From positions 4,922,001 to 4,986,000 of the forward strand of contig JAEOAD010000026.1 of the NCBI GenBank assembly GCA_036365145.1: a stretch of 64,000 nucleotides of DNA. The letters run 5' to 3'. This stretch comes from Orientallactaga sibirica (taxonomy: Eukaryota; Chordata; Mammalia; Rodentia; Dipodidae). Position 1 is the first letter of the stretch; each line of letters starts with the position of its first letter. The notes below the pieces were generated by a model that was not told the DNA's origin, made no database searches, and saw nothing but the letters and a program-made list of their open reading frames with translations. Position numbers and translations under genes: made by a program. This document shows, one piece after another, positions 21,166 to 31,502 of this stretch.

Positions 21166-21425
21166 GTACACTCACCCATGTAAGTAAGTCAATAATGTAG
21201 AAAGAAGTTTTCCAAATTTTTTAAAGCCATAAAGAAGCCATCAAGTATGAAAAAGAGAATAAGCTAAAGATATGAAATATACGTTTGATAAAGAAGGCTA
21301 AAGGAAATGCCTTTAATAAGAAAGAAATTTAGCATGCAATTGTTTAAAAATGAAAATTGAGCAAAACTATAAGATTAAGTATGTAGTAAATTTTCCAAAA
21401 TAAAATGATAGTAAAAGATATTATG

Positions 21426-21596
21426 TGGGGCTGGAGAAATGGCTTAGCAGTTAAAACGCTTGCCTGCAAAGCCAAAGGACCCAAGTTTGATTCCCCAGTA
21501 CCCATGTAAGCCAGATGCACAAGGTGGAGCATAATTTGGACTTTGCTTGCAATGACTAGAAGCCCTGGCATGCCCATTCTCTCTCTCTCTCTTTCT

Positions 21597-21635
<39 letters not shown>

Positions 21636-21668
21636 CTCCCTCCCTCTCTCTCAAATAAATAATTTTTT
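21426..21668 (+). mobile_element. tRNA-derived SINE
   Basis: Full length, flanked by AAAAGATATTATGT (21413 and 21669). Confidence 0.93.
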
Positions 21669-21675
21669 AAAAGAT

Positions 21676-22337
21676 ATTATGTATATGATTACATTTAAAT
21701 TTCTTTAGGTCAAATGAAATACACTGATATAAAACTAAAACCTAACTTTCTACTTACAACAATAAAGTTTTATGTTTACAAAAAAAAAAATAGCTTAGAA
21801 AGTAAGTATTTTAGATTTTATTCCTTTACCAAATGGGCCATTTGAAACCCGATGATTAGATTTTCTCTAAATCCATCCAACACCAGGATATAAATCTGTC
21901 TTTGATGCTGTGTATGATTCCCAGTGGGTTAAAGTCTTCTTGTCAATATAGCCACTGCCTTAGCAATAGGAAAAATTCTAACAGAAAGAATGGTGTCTAT
22001 TTCCTACTTGGGGCATTCCTGCTAAATTATACAGTGACTGCATAGCTCACTTTGAAGGACAAATCCTTAAATATATTTGTAAATCTAGTTTATTGTGCAA
22101 ATTTTGCATTGTGCCTACCATCTTCAGTCCTCTAATTTGATGGTTAAATGAACAAGTGACACTAAAAAAATTATTTGCCAAATATGACTAAAGTTGTTTT
22201 TTTTGTTTTGTTTTGTTTTGTTTTTACTTTCTTAGCCAAAGATACTTCTAAATCTAAATCTAAGACCTACCCTTTTGGGGAAACAGCAATTATTCCCTTA
22301 TACAATAATTCCTAAGCATCCCATAAAAATAGACAAA
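21676..22337. other. Unclassified AT-rich intron sequence
   Basis: Nothing recognised apart from an A10 run and a GTTTT repeat at 22200-22220. Confidence 0.5.
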
Positions 22338-22566
22338 GGGGCTGGAGAGATGGCTCAGCAGTTAAAGCTTTTTTTATAAGAGAGAGAGACAGAAAGAGAA
22401 TTGGTGCACCAGGGCCTCCAGCCACTATCATCGAACTCAGACACGTGTGCCACCTTGCGCACTTGTATCACTTTGTGCATCTGGCTTTTGTGGGATCTGG
22501 GGAGTCGAACATGTGTCCTTAGGCTTCACAGTAAGTGCCTTAACTGCTAAACCATCTCTCCAGCCC
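22338..22566. mobile_element. Fold-back tRNA-derived SINE (head-to-head chimera)
   Basis: A 32-bp plus-strand head (ggggctggagagatggctca) is joined directly to a minus-strand copy that ends in the same head reversed (ccatctctccagccc). The unit therefore has inverted termini. It is bounded by ATAGACAAA (22329) and ACAGACAAAG (22587). Confidence 0.8.
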
Positions 22567-22596
22567 TAAATAAAGTATTTTTTAAAACAGACAAAG

Positions 22597-22757
22597 AAGC
22601 TGGGTATGGTGGCACATGCCTTTAATCCCAGCACTCTGGAGGCAGAGGTAGGAGGATTGCCATGAGTTCAAGGTTACCCTGAGACTACATAGTTAATTCC
22701 AGATCAGCCTAGGCCAGAGTGAAATCCTACCTCAAAAAAACAAAAAAATATATAAAA
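22597..22757 (+). mobile_element. B1-type SINE
   Basis: Follows the fold-back SINE and is followed by a third ATAGACAAA copy at 22758. Confidence 0.9.
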
Positions 22758-22779
22758 ATAGACAAAAAACTCTCTGCTA

Positions 22780-22916
22780 AGCTGGGTGTGGTGGCTCACG
22801 CCTTTAATCCCAGCACTCGGGAGGCAGAGGTAGGAGGATTGCCGTGAGTTCGAGGCCACCCTAAGACTACATAGTGAATTCCAGGTCAGCCTGAACTAGA
22901 GTGAGACCCTACCTCG

Positions 22917-22944
<28 letters not shown>
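22780..22944 (+). mobile_element. B1-type SINE, young-looking
   Basis: Near-consensus copy with an A26 tail, flanked by ACTCTCTGCTAA on both sides. Confidence 0.95.
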
Positions 22945-22949
<5 letters not shown>

Positions 22950-22997
22950 TGCTAAAAGGAAACATTTATACTATTATTAGGGACTTTTAAAAATGTT

Positions 22998-23155
22998 AAC
23001 TCAGATTCAATTCCCTAGTGCCCACATTAAGCCATATTCACAAGGTGGCACAATTGTCTGGGGTTCATTTGCAGTGGCTCTCGCATGTCCATTTTCTCTC
23101 TCTACTGCCTCTCTCTCTCAAATAAATAAATAAATAAAAATAAAATATTAAAAAA
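22998..23155 (+). mobile_element. tRNA-derived SINE, 5' truncated
   Basis: Begins at the B-box ('agattcaattccctag'). The CT tract is followed by AAATAAATAAAT. Confidence 0.85.
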
Positions 23156-23368
23156 GCTAACTGGAAATTCAGAATTGGTCCCACAGTCTTTCTTCAGTAG
23201 ACACCCAGATGACAAAGAACTATATAAACAAGAGCCAAAGTGAAATGATCCCATCTACTGGGAAAGACAGCACACCAAAGACACACTCAGCCTTGATGGA
23301 AAAGACCTTATCGGGTACTTATAACCACCTATGATGTAACAAAACACCAAGGGATAAAACTTGGGCTT

Positions 23369-23643
23369 ATGGGCTGGAGAGATGGCTTAGCGGTTAAGGC
23401 GCCTGCCTGCTAAGCCTAAGAACCGGGTTCCAATCTCCAGGTGCCATGTTTAGCCAGATGCAAAGTGATGCAAGGGTGCAATGCCGCACTTGCCCACAAG
23501 GGGGCACACATCTGGATTTCATTCACAGCAGCTGAGAGACTGCTGGCATGCCCATCTCTATCTGTCACCCTCTCCCTCTCTGTCTGTCTCTCTCTGTGTC
23601 TCTCTCCAAAAATAAATAAAATAATAAAAAAAAACTTTAAAAA
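23369..23643 (+). mobile_element. tRNA-derived SINE, long variant
   Basis: Long-variant block 'gtgatgcaagggtgcaatgc', flanked by AAAACTTGGGCTT. Confidence 0.93.
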
Positions 23644-23923
23644 AAAAACTTGGGCTTGTGTTTCTTACTTCAAACTCCTACCAAAAGCTGCATTCTTCAA
23701 AGGACACATCGAAGTGGACTGTGGGAAAGCTAGGTGATACACATCTCATACCAAGTACATCAATAACTGACGTCCTAAGGAAGTGAACTCAAAACCCACT
23801 ACCAACATGTCAACTAGCTTTCAATTCATTATATTTCTCAAATCCTTTTATATTAGATATTTGTCTTAAGGAATGTGGAATTTCCCTTGGTGTGTTTTCC
23901 TAAATGATAGAAATATGCCAATC

Positions 23924-24130
23924 TTGGAGCTGGAAAGATGGCTCAGACATTAAAGGCACTTGTTGCAGGGCCTGAAGGCCCAGTTCAATTACCCAGTATC
24001 TATATGAGGCCAGATGCCCATAGTGGCATGGAGTTAATTTGTAGTGGCAGGAGGTCCTGGCATGCCCATTCTCTCCCTCTCTCTCCCTCTCTCCCTCTCT
24101 CACCTTCTCTCACAAATAAATATTTTAAAT
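23924..24130 (+). mobile_element. tRNA-derived SINE
   Basis: Diverged head, CCCT/CTCT tract. Confidence 0.88.
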
Positions 24131-24167
24131 ATTAATATTAATATTTAAATTTTTTTTAAAGAAATAG

Positions 24168-24375
24168 GCTGGGCTGGAGAGATTGCTTAGTGGTTAAGGC
24201 ACTTGCCTGCAAAAGCCAAAGGACCTCAGTTCAATTCCCCAGGACCCACGTAAGCCAGATGCACAAGGTGACACATGCGTCTGGAGTTTGTTTGCAGTGG
24301 CTGGAGGCCCTGACACGTCCATTCTCTCTCTCTGCCTCTTTCTCTCTCTCTCTCTCAAATAAATTTTTAAAAAGA
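24168..24375 (+). mobile_element. tRNA-derived SINE
   Basis: Full length, with 'aggccctgacacgtccattc'. Confidence 0.92.
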
Positions 24376-24423
24376 GGAATATGCTGATCTTGGTATGTTT
24401 TAATGCACTTACAGATGAGGTTT

Positions 24424-24637
24424 TTTGGTTTTTTTTTTTTGTTTTTTGTTTTTGTTTTTTTTTTTTGTTGTTGTTGTTGTTGTTTTTGTTTTTGGTTTGG
24501 CGAGGTAGGGTCTCACTCTGGTCCAGGCTGACCTGGAATTAACTATGTATTCTCAGGGTGGCCTCGAACTCACGGCAATCCTCCTACCTCTGCCTCCCGA
24601 GTGCTGGGATTAAAGGTGTGCGCCACCACACCCGGCA
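24424..24637 (-). mobile_element. B1-type SINE with complex poly-T/GTT tail
   Basis: Body 24496-24637, tail 24424-24495 including (GTT)n, flanked by CAGATGAGGTTTT. Confidence 0.93.
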
Positions 24638-24790
24638 CAGATGAGGTTTTTGTTATGATTATTTGCTTACCCAACCAACTACTTTACCTAAACCAAGTCA
24701 TCATGTTTTAAAGGATTCAAAAATCTCACTATATCTCCATAAAAGAAATCTCTCATTCATTATAATTTGGATTTTAAAATTCGAGATTTT

Positions 24791-24978
24791 AGGGCTGGAG
24801 AAATGGCTCAGCAGTTAAAGCACCTGCCTGCGAAGCCTAAGAATGCCCGTTTGATCTCCAGGTCCCACATTTAGCCAGACATAAAGTGACGCAAGCACAC
24901 AATGCCATGCTTGCCCACAAGGGGACACATGTGTCTGGAATTCGTTCACAGTGGCTGAGAGGCTGCTGGCGCACCCAT

Positions 24979-25017
<39 letters not shown>

Positions 25018-25064
25018 CTTCCTCTCTGGCTCTGTTTCTCTCTGTCTGTCTCAAATAATAATAA
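24791..25064 (+). mobile_element. tRNA-derived SINE, long variant
   Basis: Long-variant block 'gtgacgcaagcacacaatgc', flanked by ATTCGAGATTTTAG. Confidence 0.94.
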
Positions 25065-25117
25065 AATTCGAGATTTTAGATTGACAGAGACCTGTTTTAT
25101 TTACTTTTATTTGTTTT

Positions 25118-25228
25118 TGTTTTGAGTCCATTCATCAAGCACAGGCTGGCCTCAAACGTACTATGTAACCTTGAACTCCTAACCCTTCTTCCTCTAGCTC
25201 CCAAGGGCTAGTATTACATCACAACACA
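25118..25228 (-). mobile_element. Old B1-like SINE
   Basis: Diverged 'caggctggcctcaaacgtac' order. Confidence 0.6.
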
Positions 25229-25240
25229 CAGTTCAAAGAC

Positions 25241-25829
25241 TGTATTTCAAAAAACCATACCAGGCCATACCCCTCGGGTTTTCTCACCAAGGTGGCGAGT
25301 AGCCAATGGTGGGTAAGACTCCATGAGATGGGACAACCTAAGACAGGCACCATCACATATGATGATCCCTTGGGGCCTGGGTTCAACAATGGCTTGGCAA
25401 AAAATCATACCTCTCAGGGTTGCCAATAATAAAAACAAAAAGGAGGATATGTATGGCACAATACAGGCCTGGTCCTAGCCAGACCACATGGCAGAAGAAA
25501 CCAGGAAGTGGCTTCTGTGAACATGGCATTCTGCGCAGGCCTGGCGTGACAACAGCTACAGTCCCATGCTCACGAGAAGCCTGCTACGAGATGACCTGTC
25601 CAGAGACAGGGTGTCATTGGTCACAAAAAAGGGACCACCCCATACAGTGATTAGCCAGCCAAGCCCCTTAAAACCCACGTGCACTTCCTCAATAAACCAG
25701 TTTGCAGCAGCTCGCCCTCTGCTGCTTCCACCCAACTCCTGGAGTCTGTGTAGTGACTCCGCGCTGCTCACCCCAACTCAGCAGAGACCCTACCGTCCCT
25801 CCTGGGCTGGCCTTAGGGGGACCACAACA
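25241..25829 (+). mobile_element. Endogenous retrovirus solo LTR (589 bp, 6-bp target duplication)
   Basis: Begins TGT and ends ACA and is flanked by AAAGAC at 25235-25240 and 25830-25835, as for an integrated LTR. An AATAAA poly(A) signal lies near 25690 in 'cctcaataaaccagtttgc', upstream of a GC-richer R/U5-like end. No coding sequence is attached, so it is a solo LTR left by recombination. A 6-bp duplication is typical of class II (beta-like) retroviruses. That class is inferred from the duplication only. Confidence 0.8.
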
Positions 25830-25959
25830 AAAGACCTCTTTGAAATCTTCCAGAAGAAATTCCATTTTGGGAACACCTCTGTTTTAGATCCAAATCCCTA
25901 CTACCAAAACTAGTTGGAAAGACGTTCAGTGAAAGGGGATTGGTGAGGGGTGGAAAAAA

Positions 25960-26465
25960 GAAGGTATTGGTCTACAATTAAATTTTTGCTGCCTACTTGG
26001 TCTGAAGCACCTAGCAGAAGAGTATAACCAGAGAATAAAGTATGCCTTGAAAGCTTTGGACAACACAGCCCAGGGATTTTCCCCTTCATAATTCCAATGA
26101 TAATTCATAATTCAAATTATGACAGGGACAACTGTAGAGACAAGTGTGCCTTTAAATGTGCTGACAGAGACTCAGGGTAGCACCTATGGCACTGTCAGGG
26201 TTAAATGCTATGTACATATTCCTGATAATTCCATTAATATCTCGCCTGCTTTACAAGATCTACAAAAACAGATTAAGACCATATCAGTCACCATCGTACC
26301 ATTTGGTGAACAGCTTTAGAAATGGATTTCTGGATCTTCATGGTAAAAGGGAATTGTGTCTATCATTTCTGGTAATAGTAACTGTTTGTTTTGGTACCTT
26401 GTGTGCTCAGCTGCTGTTTTACCTTTATCTCCTCTCATTTACAGCCAATCCACATTCAGAGGTCT
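25960..26465 (+). pseudogene. Endogenous retroviral env (TM subunit) remnant
   Basis: Plus-strand frames show a degraded retroviral transmembrane subunit. A heptad-like segment (KYALKALDNTAQ) lies near 26040. Next comes the spot of the class I CX6CC disulfide motif, where two of the three cysteine positions are tyrosine (26184 and 26209). It is followed by HIPDNSINIS and ALQDLQKQIKTIS, and then a hydrophobic membrane segment at about 26365-26440. Stops and a frame shift break it. The upstream env and all of gag and pol are absent. Such domains normally drive membrane fusion. This copy cannot encode a protein. Confidence 0.65.
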
Positions 26466-26610
26466 TGTGACAATCTAACTCCTCTACCTGGGTCTCCTCA
26501 ATCCCCCTCCAAAGCCTGAAACTTTATAAGAAGAAGAACCCTAAAGACTTCTCTGAGCCACAATTTACTCAGTGCCCACATCTCCTTGACTCCTTTATGT
26601 TTTTAAAAAT
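26466..26610 (+). other. Retroviral env-to-LTR spacer (part 1)
   Basis: Lies between the env remnant and the 3' LTR in the same element. It is interrupted by two SINEs and resumes at 27021. Confidence 0.4.
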
Positions 26611-26619
26611 ATTTTATTT

Positions 26620-26782
26620 AGGGCTGTCTTAGAGATGTCTTTAGAGATGTCTTAGTAGTTACAGCATTTGCCTACAAAGCCAAAGGATCCAGGTTTGATT
26701 CTCCAGGACCCACGTAAACCAAATGCACAAGGGGTTGCATGCATCGTTTGTTTGCAGTGGTTGGAGGCCCTGGCACAGCCTT

Positions 26783-26815
<33 letters not shown>

Positions 26816-26840
26816 AATAAATAAATAAATAAAATATATT
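26620..26840 (+). mobile_element. tRNA-derived SINE with disturbed head
   Basis: The head region shows a duplicated 'ttagagatgtctt'. CT tract and AAATAAATAAAT tail present. Confidence 0.85.
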
Positions 26841-26842
26841 TT

Positions 26843-27020
26843 TTAAATATTTTATTTGTTTGTTTGTTTGAGGAGAGAGTGGAGAGGGAGAGAATGGGCA
26901 CATCAGGGCCTCCATCTGCTGTAAATGAACTCCAGATGCATGCACTACCTTGTGCATCTGGCTTACATGGGTCCTGGGGAATCAAACCTGGGTCCTTAGG
27001 CTTCACATCTCTCCATCCCA
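26843..27020 (-). mobile_element. tRNA-derived SINE with head deletion
   Basis: The minus-strand head jumps from 'ggcttca' to 'catctctccatccc', losing the A-box neighbourhood. The pair of SINEs is flanked by ACTCCTTTA(T/C). Confidence 0.85.
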
Positions 27021-27237
27021 ACTCCTTTACTTTTATTCTTTCTCCCCAGCATCTTTAACCAAAGACTTTCTTCCCACACTATACAGTTAAAACCACCAAT
27101 GCACTTTTAGGGTCCCTTAGACTGGCTCACTGGAGGGGTGCCCCAACTGCCATATGCAATGACCCATTCAGCTGGAAGAAGATCAGTGTCACCCCAATTC
27201 CCTAGAGGCAGTTAGGGTTCCCTCCTCAGAGGGGGGA

Positions 27238-27854
27238 TGATGAAGAACAAGTTGGCCAAGCAGCTAAGGACCCCCCAAGGCAAATATTTTTTACATTTTT
27301 TATTTATTTTTATTTTGACAGAGATAGAGAGAATGGGTGAACCAGCTGGTGCAGACAAACTCCAGACGCCTGCATCACCTTGTGCATCTGGCTTACATGG
27401 GTCCTGGGGAATCTAACCTGGGTCCCTTAGCTTTGCAGACAAGCTCCTCAACCACTAAGCTATTTCTCCAGCCTGCAAACATTTTTTTTAAGAGGCAAAT
27501 ATCCTTTAAGCCTGTAAAGGGAAAGGGGAATCTGGCTTTTCCTTATCTCTTTTTTCCTAAAGGAATTAACCTTTTCTAGAAACCTGAAATATAAGATTAT
27601 TCCCTCCCTAGAAACTTGATTAATCTGGATTTTTGTCTCTTCCTCCCTGAAGGAGTTCCCCTTCCTATAAAAAGCCTAGATCACACTCATGAGGCAGATT
27701 TTCCTGGTTGGGACCACTCCCAACTTGGACGTTTTCTGCTTTACTTTCCTCAGTGAGGACTTTCTTGTTTCTGGGGAACCCCTCCTGTTGTACGGGAGTT
27801 CTGACTTCTCTCATTCTATGCACTATAATAAAATCTTTCTAAATTTCAAAAACA
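27238..27854 (+). mobile_element. 3' LTR of the env-bearing retroviral remnant, split by a SINE
   Basis: Preceded by a polypurine tract (agaggggggatga). Starts TGATGAAG. A TATA-like 'cctataaaaagcctag' sits at 27665 and an AATAAA signal at 27826. The approximate end is at ...AAACA. About 190 bp of SINE (27288-27475) interrupts it, flanked by GGCAAATAT. The distal boundary is not certain. Confidence 0.65.
27288..27475 (-). mobile_element. tRNA-derived SINE inside the LTR
   Basis: Minus copy with head 'taagctatttctccagcct'. Confidence 0.9.
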
Positions 27855-27927
27855 GAGATGTTAAGAGGGGATTATGATCAAATTACACTATCTTCATATA
27901 TGAAAATTGTCAATTAAAAAAGTGAAA

Positions 27928-28110
27928 ATGGGCCTGAAAAGATAGCTCAGCAGTTTAGGCGTTTGCCTGTAATGCCTATCGGCCAGTATTCCATTCCCCA
28001 GTATCCCTGTAAAGTCAGATGAACAAAGTGGCACATTTATATGCAGTGGCAGGAAGCTCTGGTGTGCCAATTTTGCCTGAACTGCTACCTTTATCTCTCT
28101 AGGTCATACT
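27928..28110 (+). mobile_element. tRNA-derived SINE, diverged
   Basis: 'gggcctgaaaagatagctca' head. Poor CT tract. Confidence 0.8.
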
Positions 28111-28112
28111 AC

Positions 28113-28285
28113 GTTTTTTTTTTTTTTAATTTGGGGGTATTTTTTTGTTTGTTTTGCTTTGTTTTTGGTGGGAGGGAACTGAATCAGGGTCTCACTCTAG
28201 CCCAGGATGACCTGAACGCACGATGATCCTCCTACCTCAGCCTCCTGAGTGCTGGGATTAATAGTGTGTGCCACTGTGCCCAGCC
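28113..28285 (-). mobile_element. B1-type SINE
   Basis: Lacks the 'aattcactatgtagtctcagg' middle part. Long T-rich tail. Confidence 0.82.
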
Positions 28286-28315
28286 TTATATCCTTTTTAA
28301 AAAATATGTATTTAT

Positions 28316-28585
28316 TTGTGTGTGTGTGTGTGGGTGGGTGGGTGGGTGTGTGTGTGTGTACACACATGTGTGGACAGCTTCAGGGAGCTTGTGTTCCCTC
28401 TTCTTTGAGACAGGGTCTCTTGCACTGCAAACGAACTCCTGACTGGCAAACTCCGATTCCCTTGGCTCTGCCTCCTGTGGTCCTACACACCCCTTTGTAT
28501 CCAGCTTCATATGGGTGCTGGAGAATTGAACCCAGGCCAGCTTTCAACGCAAGTGCCTTTAACCATGAAGCTACCTCCCCAGCCT
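28316..28585 (-). mobile_element. tRNA-derived SINE variant with (GT)n tail
   Basis: (GT)n/(GGTG)n at 28316-28360, then 'ttgcactgcaaacgaactcc' and the head 'gaagctacctccccagcct'. The body differs from the standard family. Confidence 0.65.
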
Positions 28586-28900
28586 CCTGGAATATATTGT
28601 TTGCGGACTAAATTTTGCCAATCCAAAAGCTAAGAACATCATCAGGTAGCATCTGCAGCCCATGACAGAATCCTCCCTACCTTGCTGTAACCCAGGAGAC
28701 CTGTTAGTCCCAACTAAAGTATCTGGTAAATGCACTGCTTTGTGATTTTCTTTTGTTCTATGACTAACATAAATAAGCTCATGTAACTGCTTCCAAGGTG
28801 GAATATGCCATTGGGGGAACCTGAATCTCTGTTCCTGGGCTGTGATCATTTACATTGACTCAGATAAACTATTTTATTCAGAGGTGTTCTGGGAGATGTA
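28586..28900 (+). repeat. LTR-like interspersed repeat, copy 2 of 2
   Basis: Collinear with 19090-19439 (see that entry). This copy shows 'catctgcagcccatgacaga' and is unclassified. Confidence 0.55.
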
Positions 28901-29263
28901 TTATTTTTCTTTGGGAGAGGTATTATTTTCAACCCCATTTTATACATATGCTAACTAATATTAACATAAAGTAGGTGAATTTGCCAAGGTGATTCAGCTG
29001 GTAAGTAGAGAAAACAAAATTCATATCCAGGTTCATAGACTTTCTTAAATTTTGAAAAGTCACTATAGATTTCCAGGAAGTTACAAAAGCCCTTCACTCA
29101 GTTTCCTACAATGGTTATATCTGGTATAAGTACAATGTCAACATCATGAATTCAAATTGGTCTAACATATTTTTTATTATATTTCTAAGAATGATAATAA
29201 AGCACAAACATGACTTAAAGTTTTTTTGTTTTATTGGGGGCTTTTTGTTTTGTTTTTTGGGAG
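28901..29263. other. Unclassified intron sequence
   Basis: 'aagtaggtgaatttgccaag' and 'gattcagctggtaag' suggest a MIR-like core, but the match is too weak to call. Confidence 0.3.
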
Positions 29264-29508
29264 GGTTTTTTTTGGAGAGAGACAAAGAAAAAGGGAGGAA
29301 GAGGGAGAGGGAGACAGAGAATGGGCGTGCCAGCAGCCTCTCAGCTGCTGTGAACAAACTCCAGATCTGTGCACCCCCTTGTGGGTAAGTGCAGCATTGC
29401 GCCCTTGCATCACTTTGCATCTGGCTAAACATGGGACCTGGAGATTGGAACCAACATTCTTAGGCTTAGCAGGCAGGCGCCTTAACCGCTAAGCCATCTC
29501 TCCAGCCC
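29264..29508 (-). mobile_element. tRNA-derived SINE, long variant
   Basis: Long-variant block 'cttgtgggtaagtgcagcat'. Purine-rich tail side. Confidence 0.92.
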
Positions 29509-29573
29509 TTGGGAGTTTTTTTGTTTGATTTTTGGGGTTTTTTTGGTTATTTTTTGTTTGTTTGTTTGTTTGG

Positions 29574-29727
29574 TTTTTTGGTTTTTTGAGATAGGTCTCA
29601 CTCTAGCCCAGGCTGACCTTGAATTCACTATGTAATCTCAGGGTGGCCTCAAACTCACGGTGATTCTCCTATATCTGCCTCCCGAGTACTGAGTGGATTA
29701 TAAGACATGCACCACCATGCCCAGCTT
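29574..29727 (-). mobile_element. B1-type SINE
   Basis: Preceded by GTTT-rich tail sequence at 29520-29573. Confidence 0.9.
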
Positions 29728-29755
29728 ATGATTCTATTTTTATTTTTATATTTAT

Positions 29756-29866
29756 TTTGAGATAGGGTCTCATGTAGCCCAGGCTGGCCTAAAACTGAGC
29801 TTCTGATCCTCCTGCCTCTACCTCCTGAGTACTGGAATCATAGACATGTACCACCATATCCAATAA
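29756..29866 (-). mobile_element. Old B1-type SINE
   Basis: 'gatagggtctcatgtagccc' to 'catgtaccaccatat'. Confidence 0.75.
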
Positions 29867-29957
29867 TCTGGTTTGGCAGTCAACCAGGGCTTTGTGCATA
29901 TTAGGCAGATGAACTCCAGCTGAGATACATCCTTATCTCAAATTAAAAGCAAGGTTC

Positions 29958-30103
29958 AGGGCTGGAGAGATGGCTTAGCAGTTAAGGCACTTGCCAGCAA
30001 AACCAAAGAACCCAGGTTCAATTCCCCAGGACCCACATAAACCAGAACATGTTGGCACATGCATCTGGAGCCCATTTGCAGCAGCTGAAGGTCCTGGCAT
30101 GCC

Positions 30104-30138
<35 letters not shown>

Positions 30139-30165
30139 AAATAAATAAAAGTAAACATTTTTTTA
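29958..30165 (+). mobile_element. tRNA-derived SINE
   Basis: Flanked by AAAAGCAAGGTTCAG (29945-29959 and 30166-30180). Confidence 0.93.
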
Positions 30166-30180
30166 AAAAGCAAGGTTCAG

Positions 30181-30323
30181 CCAAGTGTGGTGGTGCACAC
30201 CTTTAATACGAGCACTCAGGAGGCAGAGGTAGAAGGATCACTGTGAGTTTGAGGCCACCCTGAGAGTACATAGTAAATTCCAAGTCTGCCTGGACTAGAG
30301 TGAGACCCTACATCAAAAAAAAA
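30181..30323 (+). mobile_element. B1-type SINE
   Basis: Begins exactly at the second copy of the target sequence and is followed by a third copy (AAAAGCAAAGTTCAA, 30324). Confidence 0.93.
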
Positions 30324-30338
30324 AAAAGCAAAGTTCAA

Positions 30339-30790
30339 TTTATAAAATTTTAATATATGCAAAATTTTTAGGTAAAAATCTCTAGCATAGTATAGTATAA
30401 GCCAGTAAAGTCAGGTTCTCCTGTGTACATAACAATCCCTACCTATTACCCTCCAAATACTTAAATACCTAAGATCCTTTCTTTGAGGAAGAAAACTCAA
30501 ATGCAAGAGGACTTGATGCTATAGTAAAAGAGAAGATAAACTGCCTCTTGAGATCCATGCTATGTGATGGGCCATCTGCATAGGAAACCAAGTCGCTCAT
30601 CCCTAAGGGACCTGCACTGCTATTTAGATGCCCAAGCACATACTCTCCTTGGTCTACTACTGCCTCCTGGGGGTGGAAGCACACTACTACAGTAGATAGA
30701 CAACACGTTTTCTACTAACAATACAATGCAGAAGGTCCATGGTTTTTGAATAACACATATGCTTTTTCTTAAAAAAAAAAAAAAAAAAAT
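30339..30790. other. Single-copy intron sequence
   Basis: The minus-strand open frame at 30469-30684 has no recognisable domain. An A19 run sits at 30771. Confidence 0.45.
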
Positions 30791-30792
30791 CT

Positions 30793-30848
30793 TAGCCAGG
30801 TATGGTAGCGGTCAGCCTGGACTAGAGCAAGACCCGACCTTGAAAAAA
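30793..30848 (+). mobile_element. B1-type SINE with large internal deletion
   Basis: 'agccaggtatggtagcggtc' runs straight into 'agcctggactagagcaagac'. About 90 bp of the B1 middle is missing. Confidence 0.85.
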
Positions 30849-30959
30849 AAATTCAAAGAAAGTGTTATGTCTATCTGAATAATGAGAACTACGCATAAAA
30901 TGAAATTTAATTCTAGAAAGTGGTTGTTAATACAATTAAGGACAATGAGGCTTATACAT

Positions 30960-31500
30960 TCTTCTTTTTCTTTCAAAGCACTTAGCCAACATCAAATGAT
31001 TAATCGTTACAACACTCTTCAGGTCAATACTGCCACCATCTTTTTGCAGGAAAGTAAATAGCAAGGGTAACTGAAGTGGATAATTCCAGAACTCGTCGGC
31101 AGCTAATCAGCAAAGTACCTCAGGAGAATGATTTAATGTAAAATATAAAGCACAAACGCATTAATTCATCTCTAATAGCTCCTGGCCTATCTCTGGGAGA
31201 AATTAATTATTATCTCATCTGTGGTCCCACAGCATTTTATAGATGCCTTAGCCATGGGACTGAACACCTTCACATTATAGTTACTGCACTGTCAATCTCC
31301 CAGATAAACTCTGTTCCTGCACAGGACTTGGTACATGAGACAGAGCTAGGAGTCACCGTCATTTTTGCAACACTATGAGCATCCACTAGGTGTCAGTCAC
31401 TGCTCTAGACACAGGACACAAAAAGGAAACATTCTCAACTGTCCATGAAGGATAAGTTCTAAGCGGGAAGACAGATGACCAACAAAACTAGGTAATAATA
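30960..31500 (+). mobile_element. Ancient MIR/L2-type fragments
   Basis: 'ccatctttttgcaggaaag' resembles the MIR core region. 'gcatccactaggtgtcagtc' and 'gaagacagatgaccaac' resemble the L2-type 'tactatgtgccaggcact' block. Recalled similarity only. Confidence 0.45.
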
Positions 31501-31502
31501 CA

